In this document: one piece after another, positions 51,161-62,498 of the stretch | Numbering within the stretch: position 1 is the first letter of the stretch | How the letters are laid out: each line of letters starts with the position of its first letter | DNA from: Pseudomonas denitrificans (nom. rej.) | Lineage (GTDB): Bacteria; Pseudomonadota; Gammaproteobacteria; Pseudomonadales; Pseudomonadaceae | Length of the DNA: 64,000 bases | Reading direction: 5' to 3' | Assembly (NCBI RefSeq): GCF_008807415.1 | Contig: NZ_CP043626.1 | Span: 1,364,001 to 1,428,000, forward strand | Position numbers and translations under genes: made by a program | The notes under the pieces: generated by a model | What the model saw: only the letters and a program-made list of their open reading frames with translations | Database searches by the model: none | What the model was told of the DNA's origin: nothing

Positions 51161-52207
51161 ATGCGAATCCACGACCTCGACCAACGCCTCGCCGACCTTG
51201 GCGCGCTGCCCCTGCACCGCGCGCGGATGCTGCGCGCCTGGCTGCAGGGCCGGCCGCTGGACGCCGGCACCAAGCGGCAAGCGACCGAGGATTTCCTGCC
51301 GCTGGGCGTGCGCAACGGCGTGGCGCAGGTCGCCGCCGAACTGGACGCCCTGGCGACCCTCCACTCGCGTCATCCCGGCGGTGACAACTCCGAGCGCCTG
51401 CTGGTGCGCCTGGCCGACGGGCAGATGGTGGAGAGCGTGCTGTTGCCGCGCGGCGGCGTGTGCGTGTCCACCCAGGTCGGCTGCGCCGTGGGCTGTCGCT
51501 TCTGCATGACCGGCAAGAGCGGCTTGCTGCGTCAGCTTTCCACCACCGAGATCGTCGCCCAGCTGGTGCTGGCACGGCGCGTTCGGCCAGTGAACAAAGT
51601 GGTGTTCATGGGCATGGGCGAGCCGGCGCACAACCTCGACAACGTGCTCGAAGCCATTGACCGTCTCGGCACCGACGGCGGTATCGGCCACAAGAACCTG
51701 GTGTTCTCCACTGTCGGCGACCCGCGCGTCTTCGAGCGTCTGCCGCAGCAGCGGATCAAGCCGGCCCTGGCGCTGTCGCTGCACACCAGCAATGCCGAGC
51801 TACGTGAGCATCTGCTGCCGCGTGCGCCGAAGCTGACGCCCGAGGAGCTGGTGGAGCAGGGCGAGGCCTATGCGCGCGCCACGAACTATCCGATCCAGTA
51901 CCAGTGGACGCTGCTCAAGGGCGTCAACGACAGCCAGGAGGAGCTCGACGGCATCCTGCGGCTGCTCAAGGGCAAGTTCGGCGTGCTCAACCTGATCCCC
52001 TTCAACGCGCTGGAAGGCGATCATTACCAGCGCCCGGATGGCGAGCGCATCGTCGAGATCGTCCGCTACCTGCACAGCCGTGGCGTGCTGACCAAGGTGC
52101 GCAACAGCGCCGGGCAGGATGTAGAGGGCGGCTGCGGCCAGTTGCGCGCACGGGCGACCGGGCTGATCGCCACGTCCGGTCGGCGGATTTCTCGTCTGGG
52201 CGAGTAA
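51161..52207 (+). CDS. RlmN-like radical SAM RNA methyltransferase
   Basis: A 348-residue radical SAM protein. The [4Fe-4S] motif Cys108-x3-Cys112-x2-Cys115 (CAVGCRFC) and the catalytic C-terminal Cys in EGGCGQL match the dual-specificity RNA methylases RlmN/Cfr. It is probably a paralogue of the housekeeping RlmN, which normally sits next to ndk/pilF/ispG; the target may be 23S rRNA A2503, tRNA or another adenosine. It is divergent from the beta-lactamase, about 112 bp apart. Confidence 0.9.
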   Translation: MRIHDLDQRLADLGALPLHRARMLRAWLQGRPLDAGTKRQATEDFLPLGVRNGVAQVAAELDALATLHSRHPGGDNSERLLVRLADGQMVESVLLPRGGVCVSTQVGCAVGCRFCMTGKSGLLRQLSTTEIVAQLVLARRVRPVNKVVFMGMGEPAHNLDNVLEAIDRLGTDGGIGHKNLVFSTVGDPRVFERLPQQRIKPALALSLHTSNAELREHLLPRAPKLTPEELVEQGEAYARATNYPIQYQWTLLKGVNDSQEELDGILRLLKGKFGVLNLIPFNALEGDHYQRPDGERIVEIVRYLHSRGVLTKVRNSAGQDVEGGCGQLRARATGLIATSGRRISRLGE

Positions 52208-52296
52208 TTACCGCGCGCCTTTGCTGTTCGAGATCTTGCACGGGTATCGCGCCGGTTGTTAGCCTTCCCCATCTGAAAAAACCAGCAGGGCTGGGT

Positions 52297-53181
52297 ATGG
52301 CGATCCGGGTTGTCGAAGCACAAGAAGTAGATCAGCAGCGCATAGCCATTCCTGGTTGGGAACAGCAGTACACGCAGATGTCCGCCGGGCGATTCGCCGG
52401 GCGCATCCTGCACGCCGAAATCGAGGGGATCGAGCTCTTTGAAGAGCAGATGAACCTGCGCGTGGAGCAGGAGTTCCACGCCCCGCCCGGCGCCCTGGTG
52501 TTCAGCTTCGACATGTCCGACAACGCCCTCTACCTGCTCGACGGGGAAACCCGCAACGCCTGGGTCACCCCGGAGAACTACCGCGAGGTGGCGGTGGTGA
52601 TCAAGGAGTCGGCGAACTGGGGCCAGCCGGCCGATGCTTTCGCCGACCTGGTACTGACACCGCTGCGCTCGGGCCACTGCCAGTCGGTGGCCACTTCGCT
52701 GAGCAACCTGCTGACCGGAGCCTCGGTCGGCGGCGACCCGATGGATGCGCCGGGTGTGGCGCAGAGCATCGTCTCCCACTGTTTCTCGCTGCTGTGCGAA
52801 GCGCCCCTGGATGGCGAACGTCGCGCGCGCTCCACCGTCCAGGCCAAGCGCGTGGTGCAGCGGGTCAAGGAAGTGGTGAGCGACTGCCCCGACGAGCAGT
52901 TCGGCATGGCCGACCTCGCCGCCAAGGCGGGCGTTTCGCCGCGCACCCTGCAGCAGTCGTTCCTGCATTACGCGGGCATCCCGCCCATCGTCTGGCTGCG
53001 CAACCGGCGCCTGAACGCGGCACGACGGGACCTGCTGGCAGCCGCCGAGTCCGGCATGACCGTGGCCGAGGTGGCGATGAAGTGGTCGTTCTGGCACCTG
53101 GGGCGGTTTTCCCAGTCGTATTTCGCGCTGTTCGGCGAGTATCCGAAGACCACGGCGAAGCAGGGCGGTCGGGCCTGGTAG
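52297..53181 (+). CDS. AraC-family transcriptional regulator (EutR-like)
   Basis: A 294-residue regulator from ATG 52297. N-terminal regulatory domain about 1-185, C-terminal double helix-turn-helix (LAAKAGVSPRTLQQSFLHYA, then KWSFWHLGRFSQSYFALFG) resembling ethanolamine regulator EutR. It starts 89 bp after the RlmN-like gene in the same direction. No eut genes are nearby, so the inducer is unknown. Confidence 0.88.
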   Translation: MAIRVVEAQEVDQQRIAIPGWEQQYTQMSAGRFAGRILHAEIEGIELFEEQMNLRVEQEFHAPPGALVFSFDMSDNALYLLDGETRNAWVTPENYREVAVVIKESANWGQPADAFADLVLTPLRSGHCQSVATSLSNLLTGASVGGDPMDAPGVAQSIVSHCFSLLCEAPLDGERRARSTVQAKRVVQRVKEVVSDCPDEQFGMADLAAKAGVSPRTLQQSFLHYAGIPPIVWLRNRRLNAARRDLLAAAESGMTVAEVAMKWSFWHLGRFSQSYFALFGEYPKTTAKQGGRAW

Positions 53182-53263
53182 CGGCTATCAGTCATGGGCG
53201 CGGACGTTGTCCGCGGGTCGCGGGCATGGCGCGCTCCTACCGGATAGATCTGTGCTCGGATCG

Positions 53264-53380
53264 GCCCTCACCCTAACCCTCTCCCAGGGGGAGAGGGGAC
53301 CGTTCGGTGCCGGATGAAACCGCAGCGTCAGCCGGCACGATTTGCTCCCTCTCCCTGAGGGAGAGGGCTGGGGTGAGGGG
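53264..53380. repeat. CCCTCACCC...GGGTGAGGG inverted repeat
   Basis: Outer arms CCCTCACCCTAACCCTCTCC and GGGAGAGGGCTGGGGTGAGG enclose two smaller hairpins (CCCTCTCCC / GGGAGAGGG, near 53278-53297 and 53347-53367). A common proteobacterial intergenic palindrome. Confidence 0.75.
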
Positions 53381-53451
53381 GAAAGCACAAACACCGAACT
53401 ACCAGGGAAAGACAGTTGCTCCTATAACAGCGCCGCACGCCGATATCCCCT

Positions 53452-53522
53452 GTAGGGCGCATAACGCCTATGGCGTTATCCGCCATTGCGGCGGATAACC
53501 CGTTCCGGGTTATGCGCCCTAC
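53452..53522. repeat. GTAGGGCGCATAACG palindromic repeat, second full copy
   Basis: GTAGGGCGCATAACGCC ... GGGTTATGCGCCCTAC with inner GGCGTTATCCGCC and GGCGGATAACC. Same element as 27641-27715. Confidence 0.75.
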
Positions 53523-53574
53523 GGGGCTACAGAGGTGCAATTGGCGTTCCACCCATCTTGCAAGAGCATCGTCT

Positions 53575-54870
53575 TCAGCCGATCAGCTCGCGTACCCGAT
53601 ACCACGCCATGCCCAGCGCCAGCAGCGGCGAGCGCAGCAGCTTGCCACCGGGGAAGGTCAGGTGCGGCACGGCGCTGAACAGGTCCAGCCCCTTGCTCTC
53701 ACCCTGGTGGATGGCTTCGGCGAGCAGCTTGGCTGACCAGTGCGTGACGTTCAGCCCGTGGCCGGAATAGCCCTGGGCGAAATACACGTTCGGATGGCTC
53801 TTCAGCCGGCCGACCTGTGGGAAACGATTGGCGGTGATGCCGATCATGCCGCCCCACTGGTAGTCGAGCTTCACCTGCTCCAGCTGCGGGAACACCTTGA
53901 GCACCTTCGGCCGCATGTAGGCACCGATGTCTGCCGGGTCGCGCCCCGAGTAATGGCAGGCGCCGCCGAACAGCAGGCGACGGTCGGCCGTCAGGCGGTA
54001 GTAGTCCAGCCCCACCTTCTGGTCGCACAGCGCCATGTTCTGCGGGATCAGCTGCGCCGCCAGTTCCTCGGACAATGGTTCGGTGGCCACCACATAGCTG
54101 CCGGCGGGCAGTACCTTGCCGGTGAGCTTGGGTTCCAGCTCTTCCAGGTGGGCGTTGCAGCCGAGCACCAGGGTCTTGGCCAGCACGCGGCCCTGGGCGC
54201 AATGCACCACCGCCGTGGTGCCGTGCTCGATGCGCAGCACCGGACTCTGTTCGAAGACCTGCGCGCCGAAGGCCTTGGCCGCACGGACCTCGCCCTTCAC
54301 CAGATCGAGCGGGTGCAGATGGCCCGAGCCCATGTCGATGTGTCCACCCGCGTAGAGATCGCTGGCGACCACTTCGCGCATGCGCTCCGGCGGTACCAGA
54401 CGTGTCTCGTGAGGGTAGTCCGAAGTGCTCAGCGACTCCTGCTCGCGGACCATGGCGGCGTATTGCGCCGGGGTATTGGCCAGCTCGCAGAAGCCCCAGC
54501 GCAGGTCGCACTCGATACCCAGTTCACGGATACGCTCGGCGACCAGCGCCACCGAATCGACACCCGCCTGCTCGAGGTAGTGCACGCCTTCCTCGCCGAC
54601 GTACTTGGCGAAGCCGCTGACGTCGTGACCGATGCCACGGATCAGCTGGCCGCCATTGCGCCCGCTGGCACCCCAGCCGATGCGCCGGGCTTCCAGCAGG
54701 ACCACGGAGTGGCCGCGCCGGGCCAGCTCCAGGGCTGCGTTCACGCCGGTGAAGCCGCCGCCGATCACGCAGACGTCCGCCCGCACATCCCCGGTCAGGG
54801 AAGGGTACTGCTGACGGTCGCGGGCGGTCGCGGCGTAATAGGACGCGGCGTGCTCCTCGGTGTGCTTCAT
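53575..54870 (-). CDS. Gamma-glutamylputrescine oxidase-like FAD oxidoreductase (PuuB family)
   Basis: A 431-residue flavoenzyme from ATG 54870; an ATG at 54888 overlaps the stop of the upstream gene and would add six residues. FAD-binding IGGGFTGVNAALELA near residue 33 and [12 protein letters not shown] near 62 are typical DAO/PuuB features. It should oxidise gamma-glutamyl polyamines to the aldehyde, releasing H2O2 and ammonia. It is the last gene of a PuuA-PotF-PuuB operon. Confidence 0.9.
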   Translation of the reverse strand: MKHTEEHAASYYAATARDRQQYPSLTGDVRADVCVIGGGFTGVNAALELARRGHSVVLLEARRIGWGASGRNGGQLIRGIGHDVSGFAKYVGEEGVHYLEQAGVDSVALVAERIRELGIECDLRWGFCELANTPAQYAAMVREQESLSTSDYPHETRLVPPERMREVVASDLYAGGHIDMGSGHLHPLDLVKGEVRAAKAFGAQVFEQSPVLRIEHGTTAVVHCAQGRVLAKTLVLGCNAHLEELEPKLTGKVLPAGSYVVATEPLSEELAAQLIPQNMALCDQKVGLDYYRLTADRRLLFGGACHYSGRDPADIGAYMRPKVLKVFPQLEQVKLDYQWGGMIGITANRFPQVGRLKSHPNVYFAQGYSGHGLNVTHWSAKLLAEAIHQGESKGLDLFSAVPHLTFPGGKLLRSPLLALGMAWYRVRELIG

Positions 54871-54884
54871 GGCGCTTTCTCGTT

Positions 54885-57369
<2,485 letters not shown>

Positions 57370-57536
57370 ACAAGCCTCGGGTGTTTTTTTTGATTTTCTA
57401 AAGGGGGTTTTGTAATGGGTGCACGTGCAGCGCCTTGCTGCCAGCGTGGCTAGTGTCGGTCGGAGGCAGGCGTGCGTTCTATCCACTTTCCGCAAGGCTT
57501 GGGCATCGTCGTGAAAAAGGCGCCCCTTCGAATGCA

Positions 57537-57567
57537 AACAGCCCCGGGCGCTATGGCGACCGGGGCT
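57537..57567 (-). terminator. Probable terminator of the second PotF-like gene
   Basis: On the minus strand AGCCCCGG and CCGGGGCT form an eight-base stem followed by GTTTGC. The T-run is poor, but the hairpin sits 29 bp after the stop of the PotF-like gene. Confidence 0.5.
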
Positions 57568-57595
57568 GCGGGTGAGACGGGAAGGGCGTCGGGAG

Positions 57596-58690
57596 TCAGA
57601 CCCCGGACTTGATCCGGCTCCAGTCGCGGGTGATCAGGCGCAGGATCGACGGGCTCGGCGGCAGGCTGACGTACATGCCCTTGACCAGCTCGGCGTTGGG
57701 GTAGACCGCCGGGTTCTCGCGGACCTTCTGGTCCATCAGCGCCTTGGCCGGCACGTTGGCGTTGGCGTAGTGCAGGTAGTCGCTGGTCCTGGCGATCACA
57801 TCCGGGCGCATCAGGTAGTTGATGAACGCGTGGGCGCCTTCGGGGTTGCGGGCGTCCTTGGGGATGGCCAGGTTGTCGAACCAGATGTTGGTGCCTTCCT
57901 TCGGCACGCTGTACTGCACGTCCACCGCGCCGCCGGCTTCCTGCGCGCTTTTCTGCGCCTGCAGCACGTCGCCGGAGAAGCCGATGGCCACGCAGACGTT
58001 GCCGTTGGCGAGGTCGGCGATGTACTTGGTCGAGCTGAAGTAGGTCACCGAGGGCTTGAGGCTTTCCAGCAGTTTGGTGCCGGCCTCGTAGTCCGCCGGG
58101 TTGTTGCTGTTCGGGTCCTTGCCCAGGTAGTGCAGGGCCAGCGGCAGGATCTTCGCCGGCGAGTCGAGGAAGGCCACGCCGCAGCCCTTGAGCTTGGCGA
58201 GGTTCTCCGGCTTGAACACCAGGTCCCAGGAGTCCAGCGGCGCGTCGGCGCCCAGCGCGGCCTTGATTTTCGCCGGGTTGTAGCCGATGCCGACGGTGCC
58301 CCAGAGGTAGGGCACGGCGAAGCGGTTGCCCGGGTCCGACTGGGCCACGCGCGCCAGCAGGTCGGGGTCGAGGTTCTTGCGGTTGGGCAGCAGCGCGTCA
58401 TCCAGCGGGCGGTAGACGCCGGCCTTGAGCTGGCGGGCGAGGAAGTCCGCCGAGGGCACCACCACGTCGAAGCCCGAATGCCCGGTGAGCAGCTTGGCCT
58501 CCAGCACTTCGTCGGACTCGAAGGCGTCGAGCACCACCCTGATCCCGGTTTCCTTCTGGAAGTCCTGCAGCACGGTCGGCCCGATGTAGTCGGCCCAGTT
58601 GGCGAAATGCACCTCTTGCGGCGCTGCCAGCACCGGCAACGCGGCACCGGCCAGCAGACCGGCCAGACAACCCAAAGCACGCTTGTTCAT
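57596..58690 (-). CDS. Second polyamine-type periplasmic binding protein (PotF-like)
   Basis: A 364-residue PotF/SpuD paralogue from ATG 58690. Signal peptide MNKRALGCLAGLLAGAALPV, mature start VHFANWADYIGPTVL, then ADFLARQLKAGVYRPLDDAL and PYLWGTVGIGYN. It is separated from the PuuA-like gene by a hairpin, so it is probably transcribed on its own. It may bind a different polyamine from the one bound by the 54885-55970 protein. Confidence 0.92.
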   Translation of the reverse strand: MNKRALGCLAGLLAGAALPVLAAPQEVHFANWADYIGPTVLQDFQKETGIRVVLDAFESDEVLEAKLLTGHSGFDVVVPSADFLARQLKAGVYRPLDDALLPNRKNLDPDLLARVAQSDPGNRFAVPYLWGTVGIGYNPAKIKAALGADAPLDSWDLVFKPENLAKLKGCGVAFLDSPAKILPLALHYLGKDPNSNNPADYEAGTKLLESLKPSVTYFSSTKYIADLANGNVCVAIGFSGDVLQAQKSAQEAGGAVDVQYSVPKEGTNIWFDNLAIPKDARNPEGAHAFINYLMRPDVIARTSDYLHYANANVPAKALMDQKVRENPAVYPNAELVKGMYVSLPPSPSILRLITRDWSRIKSGV

Positions 58691-58912
58691 CTTCACTCCT
58701 GGAGGACGCCGGCTTGCGCGGCGCCAATGCGATCGGCAGGTGGGAAACGGGCCTTGTTCTGTTGTTCTCGGCCCTGGCCGAAAACTAGGCGCGGCGCGGC
58801 TTTGCGTCGTTCTTCCGTGCACGGGCGGAATCGGCGATGCTGCTGCGGACCCGCGGCACTGTGCAGCGCGCTGCCCGCGCCCTACGCTGCGGCCCCAGGC
58901 GGAGGGAAAACC

Positions 58913-59686
58913 ATGAATGACGAAACCGAGCGCACCCGCGAAGTGGTCACGCGCTACCACCAATGCTGGATGAACCGCGACGTCGAAGGCGTGCTGGCGA
59001 TGTTCCATCCGCAGGTGCAGTACTGCGACTTCTACAACGACCTGGAAATCCCCGCCAGCGAGCTGCCCGGCTATATCCGCACGGCCATGCCGCGCAGCCC
59101 GCAGCACCATATCGAACACATCGACCAGATTCGTGCCGATGGCGACACGGCGTTCATCCAGTACCGCTCGCGCCTGACGTTGCGGCGCAGCAGCCGGCTG
59201 GCCTCGTTCCGTGCCAGCGAGGCGATCACCGTGCGCGACGGGCTGATCTGGCGCGTCCACGAGTACGCCACGCCGGTGCGCGAGCAGCGCGAGGGGGGCG
59301 TCAAGGACCAGCGTCGCCTGGGCCTGAACTCGGCCCAGGTGGGGAAGATGCTGCTGGATATCGAGTCCTACTTCGGCAGCGCCCATCCCTATCTCGACCC
59401 GGAGATGGACCTGGAGCGCCTGGCACGGGCCACCGGCTATACGCGCAACCAGATTTCCTATCTGCTCAACCAGGTGCTCGGGCAGAGCTTCTACCGCTAC
59501 CTGAACCAGGCGCGCATCGGCCATCTGCTGGAGCGCCTGCGCGAGGAGCCGGCGGCGCGTATCGACGAACTGGCGTTCGCGGTGGGCTTCAACTCGCTGT
59601 CGGTGTTCTACCGCTGCTTCCGCGAGCACACCGGGCAGCCGCCGCGTGCTTACCTGGCGGCGCTGCAGGAAGGCGGTCCGGCCTGA
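58913..59686 (+). CDS. SnoaL-like domain / AraC-type HTH fusion regulator
   Basis: A 257-residue protein from ATG 58913 (GGAGGG upstream). Residues about 8-125 are an NTF2/SnoaL-like fold (VVTRYHQCWMNRDVEGVLAM, VQYCDFYNDL), and residues about 155-250 are an AraC helix-turn-helix (LARATGYTRNQISYLLNQVL, AFAVGFNSLSVFYRCFREHT). SnoaL folds bind small hydrophobic molecules, so here the fold probably acts as the ligand sensor in place of the usual cupin. It stands between the polyamine genes and the amino-acid transporter genes and may regulate either. Confidence 0.85.
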   Translation: MNDETERTREVVTRYHQCWMNRDVEGVLAMFHPQVQYCDFYNDLEIPASELPGYIRTAMPRSPQHHIEHIDQIRADGDTAFIQYRSRLTLRRSSRLASFRASEAITVRDGLIWRVHEYATPVREQREGGVKDQRRLGLNSAQVGKMLLDIESYFGSAHPYLDPEMDLERLARATGYTRNQISYLLNQVLGQSFYRYLNQARIGHLLERLREEPAARIDELAFAVGFNSLSVFYRCFREHTGQPPRAYLAALQEGGPA

Positions 59687-59708
59687 CAAGGCGTCAGGCC
59701 GGGAGCCC

Positions 59709-60995
59709 TCAGAGAACGGCGTCGAGCAGCCGGTACCAGGCGATGCCAACGCCCAGGTACAGGCGCTGCAGGCCATGGAAGGGAATCGGCCGCACCGGGG
59801 TGACGGGGAAGGGGAAGTCCTTCTCGCGGTCCAGCAGGCGCTCCGCCAGGTGACGGCCCAGGGTCGAGGCCATGGCGATGCCGCGACCGTTGTAGCCCAG
59901 CAGGATGCTCAGGTTCGGCGCCGGCTCATGCAGCCGTGGCATGAAGTCCGGGGTGAGCGCCACGCGGCCGCTCCACTGGTATTCGAACTCCACCTCGGCC
60001 AGCTGCGGGAACAGGCCCAGCAGCGAGCGCTTCAGGTGCAGCCAGTCGCCGGGCGAGCGTGGCTCGGCGAACGGACCGCGACCTCCCAGCAACAGCCGGC
60101 CGCGAGCGTCCTGCTTGAAGTACAGCAGCAGCCGGCGCGCATCCGAGCAGACTTCGCCATTGGGCAGCACGCTGCGCCGCAGGTTATCCGGCAAGGGTTT
60201 GGTCGCGACGATGAAGCTGTTGGCGGCGATCACCGTCTGCCGCAGTTTCGGCCAGAGGTCGTCGGTGTAGCCGTTGGTGGCGAGGATTACCCGTTCGGCG
60301 GTCACGCTGTGCCCGCCATCGGTGCTGAGCTGCCAGCCGCTGCCGTGGCGACGCAGGTTGCTCACGCGGGTGTGACCGTGGATCGCGGCACCTTCACTCA
60401 ACGCAGCGCGGGCCAGGCCACGCACGTAGCTCAGCGGCTGGACGCTGCCGGCGCGCGGGTCGACCCAGGCGCCGAGGTAGTCGTTGCTACCGATGCGCTG
60501 GGCGACGCTGCTCTTGTCGAGCATCTCCACCGCTACGCCGCGCTGGCGCCACTGCCCGGCGCGCTTCTCGATGGCGCGCAGGGCGGCCGGCGAGGCGGCG
60601 GGCTGGATCCAGCCCTTGCGGGTGGTTTCGCAGTCGATGTCGTAGCGGCGGATCAGCTCGAAGACTTCATCGGCAGCGCCGCCGGCGACTTCGATCAAGC
60701 GCTCGGCCTTCTCGCCGCCGAACATGCGCCGCAGGTCGTCCGGGTCATGCTTGAGGCCGGGGATCACCTGCCCGCCGTTGCGCCCGGAAGCGCCCCAGCC
60801 CGGCTCGCCGGCATCCAGCACGCAGACGCGCACGCCGTTGCGGGCCAGGTGCAGGGCGGTGACCAGCCCGGTATAGCCGGCGCCGACGATGGCGATGTCG
60901 ACCTGCTTGTCTTCAGCCAGCGCCGGTGTGGCCGGGCCGGCGTTCGCGGTGGCTGCCCAGAGCGAGGGCGGCAGTGCCAGGGGCTGGGCGTTCAT
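59709..60995 (-). CDS. FAD-dependent amine/amino-acid oxidoreductase (DAO/PuuB-like)
   Basis: A 428-residue flavoenzyme whose ATG at 60995 overlaps the ABC ATPase stop. FAD-binding [19 protein letters not shown] near residue 35 and [15 protein letters not shown] near 65, with [10 protein letters not shown] near the C terminus. It is related to the PuuB-like protein at 53575 but belongs to a different operon. It probably oxidises the imported substrate to an imino acid or aldehyde. Confidence 0.9.
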   Translation of the reverse strand: MNAQPLALPPSLWAATANAGPATPALAEDKQVDIAIVGAGYTGLVTALHLARNGVRVCVLDAGEPGWGASGRNGGQVIPGLKHDPDDLRRMFGGEKAERLIEVAGGAADEVFELIRRYDIDCETTRKGWIQPAASPAALRAIEKRAGQWRQRGVAVEMLDKSSVAQRIGSNDYLGAWVDPRAGSVQPLSYVRGLARAALSEGAAIHGHTRVSNLRRHGSGWQLSTDGGHSVTAERVILATNGYTDDLWPKLRQTVIAANSFIVATKPLPDNLRRSVLPNGEVCSDARRLLLYFKQDARGRLLLGGRGPFAEPRSPGDWLHLKRSLLGLFPQLAEVEFEYQWSGRVALTPDFMPRLHEPAPNLSILLGYNGRGIAMASTLGRHLAERLLDREKDFPFPVTPVRPIPFHGLQRLYLGVGIAWYRLLDAVL

Positions 60996-61735
60996 GCCTG
61001 GCCCCCGTCGGTGTTGAGCAGGCGGCGGAGGAATTCCTGGGTACGCGGCTGGCTCGGCGCGCCGAGCACATCCTTGGCCGCGCCTTCCTCGACGATGCGC
61101 CCGCCATAGAGGAAGCACACCTTGTCCGCCACTTCGCGGGCGAAGCCCATCTCGTGGGTCACCACCACCATGGTCATGCCTTCGTCGGCGAGCTTGCGCA
61201 TCACCGCCAGCACTTCGCCCACCAGCTCCGGGTCCAGCGCCGAGGTCGGCTCGTCGAAGAGAATCGCCTTGGGTCGCATGGCCAGGGCGCGGGCAATGGC
61301 GACGCGTTGCTGCTGGCCGCCGGAGAGTTCGTCCGGGTAGGCGTCCATGCGGTGGCTCAGGCCGACTTTTTCCAGCAGGGCGCGGGCGTGCTCGCGGGCG
61401 GCGTCCGGGCGCTCCTTCTTCACGTACACCGGGCCTTCCATGACGTTCTGCAGCGCGGTGCGGTGAGGGAACAGGTTGAAGCGCTGGAACACCATCGCCA
61501 CCTGGGTGCGGATTTCGTGGATGGAGTGGGCGTGGCGGTCGACACGTTCCTGGCCGACCAGGATGTCGCCACCCTCGTAGGTTTCCAGGCCGTTGATGCA
61601 GCGCAGCAGAGTGGATTTGCCCGAGCCGGACGGACCGATCAGGCACACCACCTGGCCGCTTTCCACCGACAGGTCGATGCCTTCGAGAACGCGGGTGCTG
61701 CCGTAGCTTTTGTGCAGCGACTGGATGCGGATCAT
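60992..61735 (-). CDS. Polar amino acid ABC transporter ATP-binding protein (GlnQ/HisP-like)
   Basis: A 247-residue ATPase from ATG 61735. Walker [10 protein letters not shown] near residue 35, signature [16 protein letters not shown], Walker [13 protein letters not shown]. Overlaps both neighbours by 4 bp. Third gene of a binding protein-permease-ATPase-oxidase operon. Confidence 0.95.
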   Translation of the reverse strand: MIRIQSLHKSYGSTRVLEGIDLSVESGQVVCLIGPSGSGKSTLLRCINGLETYEGGDILVGQERVDRHAHSIHEIRTQVAMVFQRFNLFPHRTALQNVMEGPVYVKKERPDAAREHARALLEKVGLSHRMDAYPDELSGGQQQRVAIARALAMRPKAILFDEPTSALDPELVGEVLAVMRKLADEGMTMVVVTHEMGFAREVADKVCFLYGGRIVEEGAAKDVLGAPSQPRTQEFLRRLLNTDGGQA

Positions 61736-62388
61736 GCTTTCTTCCTCGTGGCGATGCGCGCTTCGAGGCGGCGCAGGGCGTACGACAGCGGCAGGCTCAG
61801 GGCCAGGTAGAGCAGGGCGACCAGGGTGTAGACGGTCATGTTCTCGAAGGTCGAGGAGGCGATCAGCTGGCCGGCGCGGGTCATCTCGGCCACCGTGATG
61901 GTGGACACCAGCGAGGAGTCCTTGAGCATCATCACCAGGGTGTTGCCGTAGGGCGGCAGGGCGATGCGGAAGGCCTGCGGCAGCACCACCCGGCGCATGA
62001 TCATCGGGCCGCGCATACCGAGGGACTCGGCGGCTTCGATCTGCCCCTGCTGGATGGCCTGGATGCCGGCGCGGAAGTTCTCCGCCTGGTACGCCGAGTA
62101 GGCGATGCCCAGGCCGATGATGCCGGCCTGCATGGCGGAAAGCTGCACGCCGAAGTCCGGCAGCACGAAGTAGATGTAGAACAGCTGCACGATGATCGGC
62201 AGGCCGCGGATCACGTTGACCACGGAGATGCCGAACAGCGCCACGGCGCGGATTTTCGACACCATCATCAGGGCGAAGGCCAGGCCGATGAGCGAGCTGA
62301 GCAGGAACGACGCAATCGTGACCTGCACGGTGACCACCGCGCCACTCAATAGAATGGGCAGGAAGTCCAGAGCATTCTGGAGAAACAT
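61732..62388 (-). CDS. Polar amino acid ABC transporter permease (HisMQ family)
   Basis: A 218-residue inner-membrane protein with five helices and the ABC-coupling EAA-like segment [20 protein letters not shown]. As only one permease is encoded, it likely works as a homodimer. Confidence 0.93.
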   Translation of the reverse strand: MFLQNALDFLPILLSGAVVTVQVTIASFLLSSLIGLAFALMMVSKIRAVALFGISVVNVIRGLPIIVQLFYIYFVLPDFGVQLSAMQAGIIGLGIAYSAYQAENFRAGIQAIQQGQIEAAESLGMRGPMIMRRVVLPQAFRIALPPYGNTLVMMLKDSSLVSTITVAEMTRAGQLIASSTFENMTVYTLVALLYLALSLPLSYALRRLEARIATRKKA

Positions 62389-62425
62389 GGGAGGTGTCCG
62401 TGAGCGTAAATCTGAGGGCGGCCGT

Positions 62426-62460
62426 CACCCTTCACCGGGCGCGGGCTCCGGCGAAAGGTG
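62426..62460 (-). ncRNA. Intercistronic hairpin between binding-protein and permease genes
   Basis: CACCCTTCACCGG and CCGGCGAAAGGTG form a near-perfect 13-base stem around a nine-base loop. Stem-loops at this position in binding-protein operons protect the upstream mRNA or attenuate downstream expression, giving more binding protein than permease. This is a structured mRNA element, not a separate RNA gene. Confidence 0.5.
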
Positions 62461-62498
62461 CGGGTCAGTCTTGGGTGCGGCGTGAAGAAAAGCGGACG

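Larger units (their letters stand above)
53182..53574. other. Repeat-filled intergenic region, no gene seen (393 bp)
   Basis: It contains a lone REP unit (CGCGGGCATGGCGCGCTCCT near 53219), a CCCTCACCCTAACCC inverted repeat (53264-53380) and a GTAGGGCGC palindrome (53452-53522). Open frames across it are all repeat-derived. Confidence 0.7.

Noticed and set aside
59709..61646. Apparent fusion of ABC ATPase and FAD oxidase in one frame
   Set aside because: The oxidase frame stays open through the ATPase gene in a different frame. The ATGA overlap at 60992-60995 marks the true start.
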